Source: Drosophila persimilis
Lineage: Eukaryota > Arthropoda > Insecta > Diptera > Drosophilidae
Assembly: GCF_003286085.1 (NCBI RefSeq)
Contig: NW_020825288.1
Coordinates: 27,528,001-27,592,000 of the forward strand
Direction of reading: 5' to 3'
DNA length: 64,000 bases
The position numbers were made by a program, and so were the translations under genes. The notes beneath the pieces were generated by a model. The model was given only the letters and a program-made list of their open reading frames with translations, was not told the DNA's origin and ran no database searches. This document shows positions 11,401 to 26,400 of the stretch, piece after piece (the stretch's first letter is position 1; each line of letters starts with the position of its first letter).

Positions 11401-14400
11401 TTTGCTGCTGCTGTTGTTGCACGTTGTATGTACCCCCATTTACAATGTAGTTTTCGGTCACGTAGGCCAACAAAAACTATGAATGGCGTTGCCACCTGAT
11501 GACATTTGTTCCAATAGGAATTGTTCCATTGAATTCACATTTGCTTCCAACAAGTTGGCAGCGCCTAGCCCAAGAGCCTGTTGCTGGAGAGACAGAGAGA
11601 GAGAGAGTCGCACACGAATGACATTTTAAAAAGTGTCAAATTTCCAACCAAAAGAAACACCTTCATGGCTCATTAGATTTGGGTCAAGAGATACTACAGG
11701 GGGAAAACAACAAGGAAGAAATACACGCTACATGCTTTTATGGGTGTGTGTGGTCAAGTCCTTACTTTTTGAGAGTACCTATAAAGAAATGGAGACCCTA
11801 AATGCCCTAGAAGATGGATACAATAGTAATATGATATGAATTGTATCAGTTTTACCAGATGTTTTTCTATAAAGCTTAAATAAAACCAATTTTTCATCTG
11901 TTCTTGTATGAAATAGTAATCCAAAACAGAGCTCTACCGTTTGCTACACGCAAAAGCCATTCTCTACTCTTGAAATATGAGAAACTAGATGGCATTTAAA
12001 AAGAGATTAACAAGTGGACCACTGGAAGACAGACGGTCAACGCTAATCAGCAACAAATGATCAAAGTCTATGGAAGTGTCCGCCCAGCGGGCTTGGGCTT
12101 CCCTCCTGTTCTGCATCTGGTCAAACATCTGTTGGGAATTATAATACCCTCTGGTGGTACTGCCGTTCGGGGTGTGATAAAAAGTTTCGTCTACTACTAC
12201 CATTTCATGGCCAAGTTCCTGCAAGATTTTCGCAGTTTCCCGCATCGTTCTCTCTCACGTATCCCAGTCTCTGGCATTCTCCCTTCGGGGGCAGCTGTCG
12301 GACAAACAATGGCGGAGCGGAGGTTTCAGGCGCGCGCTTAGATTATCCTGTTGCTGAAGCTAATGGCCCACAACCCCCAGATCCAGACCCAGACGCAGAC
12401 GAGGAGCGCAACGCGATACCATGCACAATCAACCCCTTTTTTTTTGGTTTTGTTGGTTTGTTGGGAATTTGCTTCCGCGACACATTTCAACTTTATTTCC
12501 AACAAAATTCAATAAGAAGAATTGTCGAGCGGTAGCCGGAAATAAAATACCAACTATAAATATTATATTAGCGTGTGTCTGGGACATTCCCCCATCCAAA
12601 CATCCCCATCCACTCTCTTCAGAGCTGGTACTTCCCTTTCACAACAATGCTGTGGGTTAATGGTCGCATAAAAGGGTTGTCCTTGTCCCCTTTTTGTTGG
12701 CGGTACAGAAGAATTTCGCACAGAAAACATGAGAGACGATTCGTACAACAAATGAACGATAGAACGATAGAATTATTCAAATTCAATTGAGAATTCATTC
12801 ATTTTGGGGGGCACCATTGTCCCGAATGACAGACAACTGGTGGGGGGGAACGCGAAATATCAAAAGAAATTCTAGAGATTCCAAGGAATTAACAAAAAAA
12901 AATGCCTAACAAGGTTGGGAGTACTCGTAAAAGATACCATTATCTTTGGACAAATCATCAAACATCAAGGGGAAGTGATTTATGTAGGATTTCCTGTTGA
13001 AATTATTTTTGCGATACTAGAAGCCAGGGAAATCCATATATCTGTTATGGCAAGTGTTTTTTTTCAAGGTCTTCCACCAACAAAGCATTAAGAAAACCTA
13101 TTTAATTTGTATAATCCCAAACAGAGAAGGGAAGCCATCTAAAGTTTATACAGATATATCTTCTTTGGCTCTAATCCTCCTTAGCTCTCCTTGGAAACAC
13201 GAAAGGTAAATGAAACAATGAATGCCAATTAAAATAACAAATAGAGCAAGAGTTGAGAAAGACACGACTCGTCGTCCTGGCAGCCAGAGTTCAAGACCTT
13301 GTCCTCAGGTAGGACGTGAAACAGCAGCTGTAACCAGATCGAATGGAAGGAAAGGATCAATCAGCCGCCCAGGAAGCAACAGCAAGTACAAAAAACTAAG
13401 GGTAGGCTGCTGCTCCAGAGCGAAGGGAAAGAGTGAGCAGCCATGAGGCAAGAGAGGCACAAGATAAAGAAGCATCTTGTGGCAGCTGTCGTAAACTAGG
13501 CGCAAATGTGCCAACAACACAGAGGGCTATCCGATCCAAGGATATAGCGAGTGCAAACCGGCCCTCGGCTCACGAGCAATATGTATGTTTTTTTTCGCAC
13601 TACCTTCAAGGAACAAGAGGCTACGTGATGCGTGGCACAACAGCTGTCTCCCCCCGTTTGGTAGGCACTTACACTAATCAATAATAAAAACTCCCTTTCC
13701 GATAAATGTATGCACTCCCCGACAATTGGAGCATTCAGTGTGGATATGAATGCGGGCAGAGGCGGGGCTTGGGCATTCCCCGGGCATAATTGAAGGTGTC
13801 TTTCCCCCTCTCTTCACAACATTTCTTTTGTTTTATGTCCGTGTGGCAGGTGGCTTGCTCTCACCGCCTCCAAAGACATCCAAAGTGGTGGTGGTGCAGG
13901 TGCATGTGGCACAGCGCACTCAAGTGGCATATAAGCAATGTGGTTAAATAATTGATGGAGTGTCAAAGACATGGCCAATCGAATTTGAAACACAATATGG
14001 GGGTTGCTTCCATTACCCGATAGGAATATCCTTTAAAGAATGCGCGATCCTAATGAAGGATAAACATCTTCAGGATTTGGGGGAAAATACAGATCAATCA
14101 CCAAGATTTGTTCTGGAATGGTGGAGGGGTAGAATGTTGTATCCTTGGCCTTCCAGCCAATATAGCTGAGTTTCAAGTGAACTTTGTAAAGGTAGAAGAA
14201 CGCCTTCTTTTGGGACATCTTCCCCTGCACCCTGGAGATATTTTGTACTCTAAAAATAGTTGGATATTCCACTGAGTTCTCTCTCATTTCTATCATTCCC
14301 TTTAATCTGGAATGAATGTTGCATGCACTTCACACCAGTTGCTACTCCCTTCCCTTCAAGAATCTTCTAGCTCTTTGCTTTGAATGATTTGAAAACCGTT

Positions 14401-17400
14401 CCAGAAGTACGCCTCCCTTTAAGGATCCAGGAATATCTTTTTCTTGCAAAGAACACTCGCCACATTTATATCTGCCACAAGAAGACAGCACCATCCGCTT
14501 CTTCTGCCACAAAAAGACAGCAGGGCAGACAGACAGCTTCCTCCAGGGATTTTCTCGAAATAGATTTTGAGGGATTGGCATGGACAGATGCGACTGCCAG
14601 GCGCTCTAGAGTAGATCTACGGCCGTTTCTTACCCCGGAAAGCAGGAAGCGTATTTTTAAATTGTGCGGATATGTGGTGGTGGCAGTGGCTGTGGTGGCT
14701 CCTCCGCTGGCGCCGCTGACTCCTCCTGCGGTGGCAGCTCCCAAATAGGAGGGGGATGCAGACGCCGAACCACCCACATATTCGATGGTCGCCGAGGGTG
14801 TGGTGGAGGCGGACGAAGGCGAGGACGAGGCGGATGTCGAGTGCTGGCTGCTGTTGTGAAGATGATGCGACGATACCACCTCTCGCTCCCGCTCCCGCTG
14901 CTCCCGATCGCGATGCCGGCGATGTTCCCGATGCTCACGATGCTCTCGATCCCTGTGCTTATGATGGCGATGCTCCTTGCCCTCCTTCTCCCTCTTGTCG
15001 CGTTTCTTCTTTTTGTTTTTGCGATGTTCCTTGTACTCCGCCATATCGATGTGATTGTTGTTGCTCTCCGCTGTGGCGGCCATGGAGACCATTGTGGCGG
15101 TAAAGTCCACGGTAGTGCCTACGGTAGTGGCGGCTACCGCCATGGCGGGTGCCACATCCATGGGCTGTGATTGGGATGTGGTGTCCATAGTGTCCATCAT
15201 CATCATTTTGTTGCTGCTTTGCTTTTGGCCCTGTATTCTTCGTTTTGTTCTTTATTCTTATTCCGTTTTGGGCTACTGTTGTTGTTGTTATTGGCCCTGT
15301 GGCCCGTAAGCCAGGTTTTGGTTTCGTTCTCCTCTCTCTCTCTCTCGCTGTGCTCGCTCTTTTAGCTTCAATTTTGTTTTGTGGTCTGTAATTAACTGGA
15401 CGGCAGCATAGTCGTCCCCAGAGGTTGGACTCCAATCTCAGTTTTTCAGTCTGTTAGGCTCTCTGTCTCTCACAAATACGTTCTGTCTTCCTCTTTCAAT
15501 ATTATTATTTTGTATGCTGCTTTTGCTTCTTGTCTTTTGTATTCACTCGCACGCACACAATCACAAATCACAGCGCGCATACGTGAGAACCAAAACCGAA
15601 CAACCAACCGCCTCCACCTCCTCTCTCCGCAATCTCATGCGCTCTCACTCTCTCTCTCCACTCTCTTGCTGGCGAGTAGCTGTTCTGTTGTTGTTGGGGT
15701 GAATAACTTGCGTGGCGGCGACTGGGCTGGTTCGCTCTCTCTCCCTCTCTCTCACTCACTTCTTTAGGCTCTTTCACTGTTTCGCGCTCGCTCTCGGGCA
15801 GCGTTTAAACTTTTTCGTTTTTTTTTCACAGAAATTTAATTTCTTTTAAATGGAAACTTGCGACTATATATTTTATGTGGGCTTTTCTCGACAGCTCTGG
15901 GAGCATGTGTGTGTGGCCACGTGAATGATTTAATTTTGTTAGTTTTTCATACAGGAAAAACGTAAATGATTTAATTTTTGTTTCAGGAAAAACGTGAATG
16001 ATTTATAATATTAGTTAATTTTCCCAGACAGGAAAAGCCACATATTATTGGTTTGCGCGCTTTTTAAATTGACAACAACAAATAGACACAAAAAAATTCA
16101 CTTCACTAAGAGGAAACAACAATTGCCACTCGAGGGGCTGGCTGCACATGCACGGAAGCTGCAGCAGCGTTGTTGCACGGCCGTTCGGAGTTGAATTTGT
16201 ATTAAACATTAAACTCTGCTGCCTTGAAGCGTTTGCTTAGAAGCGTTGCACGCACCAAAAACGTTTTGCAGGGAGTAAGCCAGAGAGAGCGCAGCTCTCA
16301 GAGTGCGATGAAAGAGCACGGCACACTGTGCACTGTTGTTGCTGGCAGTCCGTCGCAAGGTAGAATCGTAAAAGGTAAGGGAAAACTCAGAAAGCCCAGT
16401 TATAGCAGCGCAACAGAGAGCGAGAGAACGAGGGATGACCGAACCTTGTATTCCAGTTATACCATTGTCCATCGTCTGTCGTGGCAGCCGGTTTTCAGTT
16501 GGGGATTATTGAAACGTACGTATGTATACATTTTTGAGAGTGCAAGAGTATATAAGTGTGTGCTATGTCTGCACGTAGGCCAGACACGCACCAACACAAA
16601 CACATGTCCACCGGTGTGCAGACAAAAAGAAACAGCAGCAGCAACAACAACAACAACAGCACCAAGAGCATAAGAACACACGGCGACAGCATAAAAATAA
16701 ATACTTACATACATACTTATAGTCAGCGGGTGAGGGAGGTGAGGTGTACAAACGGAGGCACAAAAGTTAACTGGAAAAACGTCACCCAGTGAGCACACAG
16801 AGTGAGAGGAAGTCCTAGACAATGTTTTAGTGAGCAATTAGCACCATTTAAGAGATTGCAAATAATGCAAGGCTTAAAGGCTAGGCATCTTCTAAGAGCA
16901 TTAACCCGGTTGGGCCACTCTTATTTAAGACGTAGTAGCTCTAGGTGGAAACATCATCTAAAAAATGCATAATTTCCAACACCATCACATCAAACCACCT
17001 GAGCCTTAACACTAGGAGGACAGTAAAATTATATGAGATTCCCTATTTTATTGCATACAAAATGTTGACTGTGCAGTGACTACAGTTAAAACAAACCAGC
17101 CCAACATTTAACCATCATCCAAAATGTTTACTGTGCATCGCGCCGTCACAAAGCAGAACACATAAAAGTGAATCTTTCACAAGCGCACACACACACACAA
17201 GAGCAAGCAGATACAAATACAAACAAAGGTTCAAATGCAAGACAACGACTGCAGTGTGCATTTCGTAATGCTGTTGATGTAATAAAAAAAAGCACACACA
17301 CAGAGAGAGAGAGAGACAGCGAAAACGACAATGTTATCAATGCAGACCAGGAAGAGCGATGACGATGACGAGAACAGGAGACAGGAAAAGCTGAGCAAAA

Positions 17401-20400
17401 CAAAATGTGACAAAGAATGAGACTAAAAGGAGAGGAAAGGAGACTTGAGAGAATGGGGAGACACTGACTTACAGCAGAGGGAACGGAATCAATGGGCACG
17501 AAACAAGCCTAGACCAGAGATACGAGACCTGTCCAGAATCAACTGGAGGCAGACATACTCGTAAAAGATACTTTAAATTCAAGTACCTTCCAGCACATTG
17601 CAACATCTGTTTTTTATGAGCCCTATCGAAAATGGGTTTGAAGAGGTTTATCCGTTAAAATCATCCTTCTGGTGGTAGAACCACCGTTCCCAGGCTAACA
17701 TTTGCCTGAGAACAGTTTTTTGGCTAGACAAACAGACTGGGAGAGAGGGAGAGAGAGCAAGCGAGCCAGAGAACGTAACGTAGCAGTGAGAGAGCGGTGC
17801 GAGAGCATTGCATTATCAGAGTGTGAGAGCGAAAAAGCATTGCAACATAAAAACAACAGCAAATGTAGCGGTGGTCTGCTCTCAGCATTAATGTAGATAT
17901 ATATATGCAAGTGTGTGTGTGTGTGTGCTTTATGCAATGGCTCTGTCAACGAGGGCGGTCGGTCGGCAGGGGTGTGCGGGTGACGATTGCCGCTGCATGC
18001 AGGTTAATTCTTCTCTCTCTCACTCCCTTGTGGTTTTTGTTGCTGCTGCCAGACAGCGGCGACAGCGATTCAAGAAGACAAAACAGGAAAATGAAAAATA
18101 ATTGAATTGTAAGGCAATATTTACAGGAGAGGAAAGAGACAGAGAGAGAGAGAGAGAGAGACACAGACTGGAGGTGCAGCAGGCAGCAGCAGCAGCAGAG
18201 GAACCACCGCCGCCGCAGACGTTTGCAATTGGCAATAAATAAAAAAAGAAGCACCAGCAGACGAAGAAGATTGTTTGCAGCTGGAACGAAAAGAAGAAGA
18301 GGAGTAGCCAGAGGAATTGGTAGAAGCAGAAGAGGCAGGGGAAGAAGAAGCCACATCGCGAGCATAATTTGCGATGCAAATAAATGGGGAATGTGGCCAA
18401 AGCCAGAGCCCAAAAAATCATGGTGCAGAAAATAAAACAAAGCACAAAAAAAGAGGAACGTTAAGTGGCATTTACCTGGCGACGGCAGTGGATACCACAA
18501 ACAGGACGGGGGGGTGGCGGGGTTGGGTGGGTGAACGTGCCTGTTTTACAAAACAAACAAAACAAATTGACAGCGCCGCCGCTGCATAGGAACGGTACTA
18601 ATGTTGCCGTGGCCACATCTCCCCATCCCCCTTACACATCACCTGACCGACCGACCGTTTCGTTTCCATAATCAAATCATAAGAAAAGGTGGCAACAATG
18701 GCGCGCCGTCTTTTGTCGCCGACAACGGGATAATTAATTTTAATATGCAGTTAACATCGTCGTTGTGTTTATACCCTTTTGAAGAGGGTATTTATGATAC
18801 AGATGAGAGGTTAGCCATGCAGAAAGGGTAGCCCTTAAAGGGCTTTCTATTCCTTTGTAGCTTTATTACTACACACCCAAACCCTATCATATCATAGGTG
18901 GCCACCATAGAAATTGTAGATCTGTTAGGGTATCAACACCTTCTTTAGAGCAAAAAGAAAAACATAACTTTGTGCGACGCGACAGCTCCTTCAAAAATTT
19001 GGCATGCCTAATTAACAGACCCTGGAACATAAAGCATATTAAGCCACATGCATTAATTAAGGCAATCCCAGGGCTCAGACAGGTGCCTGATGCTTTTAAG
19101 ACTTCTTCTACTTCGTTTGGGTTCATTCAACCCCCTCTGTCTACAGAAAAAAGGGTTTCCCAGAGGCAAGCACTCACGGCATAAAGCATAAAATGAAATG
19201 TGCAAATATTGGGACAGGCGCAACTGCCGTCAACCGTCAACCGTGCACATTTTTAACTTTGCACACGCCACTAAACAAATCCATTTCGTAAGGACTGTTG
19301 GTCGAAGAAAGTGATGGCTGGGGTGGGAGTGCTGCGAGATCGTGGGAGAATATGCAGGGAGATGTGCGTGTGAGAGAGGGTGAGGCAGAGGCAGGGTTGC
19401 AATTGATTTTAACAGCTGTTTCAGCTCCTTGTTAAGGTCTAAGTAATTATTGAATCTATTACTTATTACGGGTACATTAAAAGTACCTAAAAAAACTTGT
19501 AATCTATGATAAGTTAAGGTGAAATAATCTGTAGGTATCAAGTATCATCGAAACGATTTTCAGTGCTTTCCCCATTAAAATTGCAGTTATAAATTAATTA
19601 AGAGTTCCGCCCATTTTATAACTCTACCATACAATCACTTAGATTATATCTAGCAAAAGGAAACATTAATACCATTCTGATATACACAGCAAAAGCATTA
19701 ACAGCCACGGTAACTGTACTTGAGATCAATGTGGGGACATTATTCGGGACAAAGAGTCACGGCAATAAAACGCAATAACGGGCCACGTGTCGGGCCCATG
19801 AATATGACAAATTCAGGAAACACGCGACCCAGCCGAACCCGAGAACCCACAGCACACCCCAAGCCCAACACCCAAACAAGGTGTTGTATGGTGGACCTCA
19901 CCTCTCGACCAATCATAAAAGGAACTCATAAATTAATTTCTTTAGGAAAAACGAATTTGTCCAAATGATTTTTATGGTCATTTAAAGGGAACCGCTTTGC
20001 AGATGGGCACCCAAATCAGAGGCGACTTACAGAGGCAATGCCATAAAAACCCTGCCTTGAGTACACTTAGAAAAAAATGTTTTTATTATAGATATATATG
20101 TGTACCTAGAATGGTAGTGCATGGTAGCACGTGGTGTTTTCTCTCTCCTTCCCGTTGGATTTTTCTGGACTACCGCTGATAATTGAAACAGTCAAGAGAG
20201 GAACAAAATTATGAGTTATTACCCATCCCCAACTCTAAACGCTACCGTTTGCGCGAATCTTTTTCGTTCCACCACTATCGACAAACAGTGTGTACACACT
20301 ACCGCAAAACAGCAAACAGGCAGCATGAGGTCCTTTCCTTCAGTTTGATTTTCGACTGTACCCCCGCTGATCCAATAAATGTGGTTGCAACCGAGGGGTT

Positions 20401-23400
20401 GTCTTCTATAAGGAATAAACATGAAAAATAGCAATCGCAATTTAGAATTTATAATTTTGTCAGCCGAAATGCGAAGCCCAGCAGTAGTCTGTTAGCTGTT
20501 TCTGTGGCTAAGGGTTCTAGAGTTTCAGTTCATTCCGTTCCACTCGGTTGGGCACCCTCCGCTACCCCCCAACCGATTTGTTCCGACAATTTGTAATGGG
20601 AAATCAATAAGCTGTGGCCCCCCATTAAATGCATGTAAGTCACGTAAATGTAATAGATATGATAGATATTTGGAGCGCATTTCCACTTCCTGAATTAATC
20701 ATTACAACAGGAGAACACATCTCCTTTTCTGCAACATCTCAAATCGGCTTAAAGCCTTGCAAAATCTCTTCCGTAATCAAAAACAAAAAAACAACAACAC
20801 ACAAATACAAGCACATGTTCTATATCCCAAAGTCATAATCGAGTATACAAATAGTTGCATATTTCAACAAGCCATAAATCTATTCGCGCCATTGAACGGG
20901 GCACAAATAAAACCTTAATTAAACAGTAGAAAAGCCATATAAAAAATTAAATATATATCGTAGTATATTTAGAGATCATCAAGCATCCACAAGCAGCAAC
21001 AACAATCTCTGATCAATATTTCAAGTGCTGTGTCATATGCGAAACAATTTCAAAAACAGAATCCCTCTAATCGAAAATAGACGCTGACTAAAATCAAAAA
21101 TCTATAAATATCCGCATCAACTAACACAAAAACACACCTGGCCCGCAACTGCCAGTTATTTTAATATTTATAAAATAAATAATAATAAATAAATGATTTA
21201 GTTTTTGGCCCCCAAACCAGCCATGGCAACATAACGTCACATGAAGAGCTGCCGCCCTCCCTATAGAATGCCAAAAAGAATTAATAGAAATGTGAATAAT
21301 GTTTGTTTCGGTTTCGGTGGTGGGTGTACACGAATAGTATCGTTCTTAAGTGCAAGAACATTAATTCTAATATTTGCGACCTTCCGTCACACGAAAATGC
21401 ACTTTATTCTAAATGGTATTTCACTTAAGGATCGTTTCTCTCGAGTGATTCACTTATTATACAACCATTATCAATCAGGCACGTGGTAAAAGTATTCCTT
21501 ATAAACACATTCTGAAAATATTTTCTCACTCAGAAACTCTTTAGAGATTCAAGAGGTTTTCCTCAAAGATTTAAGAGTTTTTCTTCTCTCTTCAGAGTTG
21601 AATCTTTCTCTTGAGTGGAAAAGCAAAAGCTTTTGAGGATATGAGCATCAGCATCATATTTATATTTAGAAAATCATTATGGAACATTTTCGAATGTGTT
21701 TTACTCTCAAAGATCTAGAGATCTGCTGTATATTCATATGTATATTTAGAGAACTTGTTCTTCTCGTGCGTATGGTTGAGAAATTATTTTTCATGATGTT
21801 TAGTCGGTCGAGAACCGAATCGAGGAGAATCTATATATAGATCCGATGAGGTGGCTCAATTCAAAAAACCGAAATCCACCCACCCACCATCCATAGCACC
21901 AGGTCATCATCCATTCCATCCATCTATGCGTCCATCCACTAGATGGGGGCATTCAACATACAGTACAGGTAGAGATATCTGCGGTATGTTGCACCCAATT
22001 AAATCAATTAAAACTACGAAAAACATTTTCGAAATTCGTTTTCTTAGTTGTTGTTTTTGTTTTCATGGAACCCACTGGGGCATATATATTATTTGGATGT
22101 TATGTGCGTGTGTGTTGTTGTATGATATATAAGTATTTTTTTTCTATATCCAAATCAGAGCGATTTCTTTCAAGAGATTAAAGAGTGATGAGAAATGGGT
22201 TTGAAAATATATCATTATAAATAATCAAGATTTCATAAGCATATAAGTATCGTAAGAACTAAAAATCATCTAAATATACATCATCGTCATATATCAATCA
22301 TCATTTCTTCATTTCATCATTTCATCATTCATTGTATCAATGTTTATCTTTTATCATATCATGAGTAGTATATAGAATATTTCAAAGTATGTTTCTTTGT
22401 TTTTTTTTTTGGAGCATGAAACATACTTTGCTTTGTGTACAAAAAATAAATATAAACGACTTTTTGGCTCGCTTCGTTTCCCTATAAGTCCTGTGCTTTC
22501 GCTGGGACTGCACCTTCACAAAAGTTAAGCCTTTTTTCATGGGCCTCTGCCGTTGGTTTGTCGTAATAGATCGTTAGGTCATTGGTTTCGATGGTTAGTT
22601 TCGCTTTTTGATTCGTAAGTTCTTTTGGTTGCGGTTTTTTTTTCAAGTTTTTATTATTTTTTAAGCTTATTCTCACATAACCTAAAAGAAAAATAGATTT
22701 GTTGCATCGTTGATCGAAATATCGTTGGAAGAAAACGAAGACTAAGTTAGCTAATTCCTTTAAAAGTTAGTTAAAACAGTTAGGGGATAGATAGAGGGGG
22801 GGAGTTAGATTAGACAGAAAATTCGGAACGGAACGGAACGGTTCACAGACATAAATCGTTTTCTTTTAGAACGTTGTCAAGGCGCCCGCGCCGATACCAT
22901 ATCCGCATCCCTTGGTTCCATAGTTGCGACCATAGCAGGCCTTGCAATAGATATCACCATCGGGCCCGTCGTTCAGATTCGTCGAATCCAGAGATTTGCG
23001 ACAGTCCGAGCAGTAGAAGCAACGCTTATGCCAGATCCGGCTCTTGCTGATCATCTGTTCGGCGGCAAACACGGCAAAGCCACACCGTGGACATCCGCCC
23101 GAGGTGCGCGCTCCGTTCAGGGGACCGCCATCGGGGAACTGAATGGTGGACTCGCCGCTGGTCGACACCAGAGTGGGGGCATGGCCATAGCCAAAGCCCT
23201 TAGGGCCAAAGTGCTTGCCATAGCAGGCCTTGCAATAAATATCGCCATCGGGTCCATCGCAGGCCAGCATCGAGTCCAACGGGCGTTTGCAGTCGGTGCA
23301 GTTGTAGCACTTCTTGTGCCACATTTTGCCCTTGGAGAGCTGCTGCTCGGCGGCAAAGACAGCGCCACCGCAACGGGGGCAGCCCTCGCCCTCGCGCGCC

Positions 23401-26400
23401 TTGATCGACGTGGTGTCTGCGGCGTAGAAGGGACGATTGGCGCTGATCTGGTCCTCGGTGAGGCCGTCGGTCTGCAGGAAGCCCGAGCCGCAGGCAAAAC
23501 CATAGCCATGGGGGCCCCACTTCTTGCCGTAGCAGGTGCGGCAGTAGACATCGCGATCGGGTCCATCGCTGGCATTGATCGAATCGAGCGTCTTGTGGCA
23601 GTCTTTGCAGTTGAAGCACTTCTTGTGCCACTCACGACCCTTGGACAGCTTCTGCTCGGCGGCATAGACCATGCCACCGCAACGGGGGCAGCCCTCGCCG
23701 GGACGCGCCTGGATCTTGTCCACATCGATGGCAGCACGGATCTGCGGTGCACCATCGTCATGAGCATAGCAATCGGACTGGAGAGCACCGCCGCCCTGGC
23801 CATAGCCGTAGCCCTTGGGGCCGAATTTCTTTGCGTAGCAGCCCTTGCAGTAGATGTTCTTGTCGGGCGCCTCGCAGCAGAGGATCGAGTCGAGACCCTT
23901 CTTGCAGCTGCCGCACTTGAAGCACTCCTTGTGCCAGCCACGACCGCGGGCCAGCATCTGTTCGGCGGCATACACATAGCCGCCACAGCGTGGGCATCCC
24001 TCGCCTTCGGGGGCACGGGCAATGGCACGGGGCTCCAGACGTGCGCCATTCCTCACCGACGGACCTTCGCCGTTCTCGCGCAGGAACTGTTGTCCATTGT
24101 CCATCGAGAGTGTGCCGGCGCCGGTGCCAAATCCGTAGCCCTTGGGTCCGAACTTACGTCCATGGCAGGTCTTGCAGTACAGCTCGCGCTCGTGCTCTGT
24201 GCAGTTGGTGGAGTCCAGCGATTTGTTGCACATGCCGCACTTGAAGCAGTTCTTGTGGAATACATAGCCACCGGCCAGACGCTCCTCGGCCGCGTACACA
24301 CTCTTGCCGCAGCGCGGACATTTGGGGGCCTCGATCGGTTGGAAAGGCATTTCTGTTTTCGTTTTCTGTGTGTGTTCGCTATCGAAAGGATCTACTCGAG
24401 AGTACAAATTACTATTCTTATTATCTGAAAGTGCACAAAGAGAGCAGAAGAGAACACATAGAATCGAATCGTGGTGCTTTAGCGTGGAGTTGTGGGACGA
24501 AAAGCGTTGGCTGGGTGATGGAAGCGATGAAAGGTGTCTGATTTTCAGTTGTTAGCGGTTAAAACAGGTTTTAGTACATTTAGTACGTTTTAGCACATGT
24601 CTAAATTCAAGATACCAGTACTAAAATCAATAAAAGACCCTTTTATCGATCGTGTATGGCGAAAATAAGTTTTAGCACAGATCTAAATTTTTAGATCACT
24701 ATTAAACTCTATTTTCTTTATGCAAATTTGTTTTTTAAAGACTGAAAATGTTTCAGTGCATACTATAAATACCTAAACACTCTTCCACCTTTAGTGTATG
24801 ATCTAAATCAATTGAAATCCAATGGTGGCCCTCATCTGGGTCATCTTGTCTGCGTTCATTGAAAAATCAAAATGATCTTTTCACTAATTTATCCCTCAAT
24901 TTACAGTTTGTAGATCATCTATCAAAAACCTTATCTGTCAGTCGTCAAAAACGTCATCGCCTGGTGCTAGAAAAATTACCCAACCCAACCACAGACGTAC
25001 ACGTAATATTAATGAAGATTTTCCCTTCTATCTTTCTCACTTTTTCTCGGCAAAAATTCAGAGAAAATTCTTTAAACATCACAGAAAAACATGAGCAATA
25101 AATGTGTATCTATACAGAATACAGAATATCTTTGTATAAAAATAAAACCCAGACAGGTAGAAACACACAAAAAAGTGACCGCGAGGCTATGACAGATATA
25201 TGGATGTGATGTGTGTGAGACTGTGTACTAAAAACACTTTTGAGATCTGAATCACCACAGTCTATGATTTCTAGGGATCGTTGGGGATGGTTTAGATTAG
25301 AGTCGGAAATGCAGGTCGGGGGTTTGGTGCAATTTACAGACGTGTGCAAATATCGGTTAAAAGCTGTGTCTAGATATAGATATATGACGGAGACGGGAAC
25401 CTACACAACGCACTAAAACCACACACGGAAGCGCCGAGTACTGAACTGGAAGATTGCTCAAAGCAAACTAATCTATATATTTCTGAGTGCACACGGCACG
25501 GCCGAGTCCGAGATGATTCTTCCTGCTCAGTTTTTTTGAGTTGAGAAACTTTAGATGCGGCAACAGCAGCAACACGGAGCACTTTTCCTTCGTTTTCATT
25601 TTCAGTTTTCAGTTTTTCATCTAATATCATCTCGCCCAGAGAGTGGGATGGAAAATATTATGATTGTATTGGGGAGCAGCAGCAGTTCTGCGGTTTTCAA
25701 CTTGTATTTTTTGTGTTTTTCACTACAATCGCTTCTTCTTGCCTCTTGCCGTTTCAGTTTGTGTTTTTTATGTTCGCTTAGTTTTTGAGGGTAAAAATGT
25801 TGTGTGAAAATGTTTTCCCCCTGGGGTGTGGAGGGCGCAAGATCATAAAGTTTGCGGTCGCTGCATTTTCTCGTTGGGAGTACACGTACAATAATCAACG
25901 TAATTAAGCATCTGGGAATTTGTTTATACCCTCCCTAGGCTATATTTTCTATGAATTTAAACGCTAAATACTGAAATCTAATCATACGAAACGTTTAACT
26001 AAATTGTTTGTTAACTCATTGGGGTATAAATTTCAATGATTAAATATTTTTAGAACATTACTGATGTGGAATTTATGGACAACATCAAGTTTTTGGATTC
26101 CCCTCAGCATTTCTTCTTATCATTTCTGTTTTGTTTTCTAACTAAATAATTTTAAGCGGATTGTTTTTCTTAGTCTTTGTTACATGATCTAAACTGTTTC
26201 AGGAGTCTCCAAGTGTGTTTATTATATGATTTTCTTGTTCATTTGAAGATAGATTGATTATTAACACAAATTTCCGTGATCTCAACTTCTTTAGGTCTTC
26301 CTTTTAGGGTTTAGTACAAGAATTTCTTACTGATTTTAATTAAGGCTGAAACCGGAGATCCATTCTTTGATCTAAACTGCTTTAGGTGTTTTTGATAGTG

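Noticed and set aside
11985..12245. An 86-residue minus-strand frame with globular-looking composition
   Set aside because: The nucleotide sequence follows the order of DINE-1 repeat words and lies in an Alh intron. The open frame is more easily explained as repeat sequence.
16457..18500. Leu/Ser/Cys/Phe-rich open frames on both strands in the Alh intron
   Set aside because: They come from GAGA, CA and GTT-type simple repeats and show no splice-linked protein features.
23028..24428. A 466-codon open frame on the plus strand, fully antisense to Mlp84B
   Set aside because: It mirrors the five LIM repeats in the antisense frame (repeated GGxxxATATGAAL units). It arises from the strong codon bias and repeat structure of the real gene. 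It shows no domain of its own and no splice or start context.
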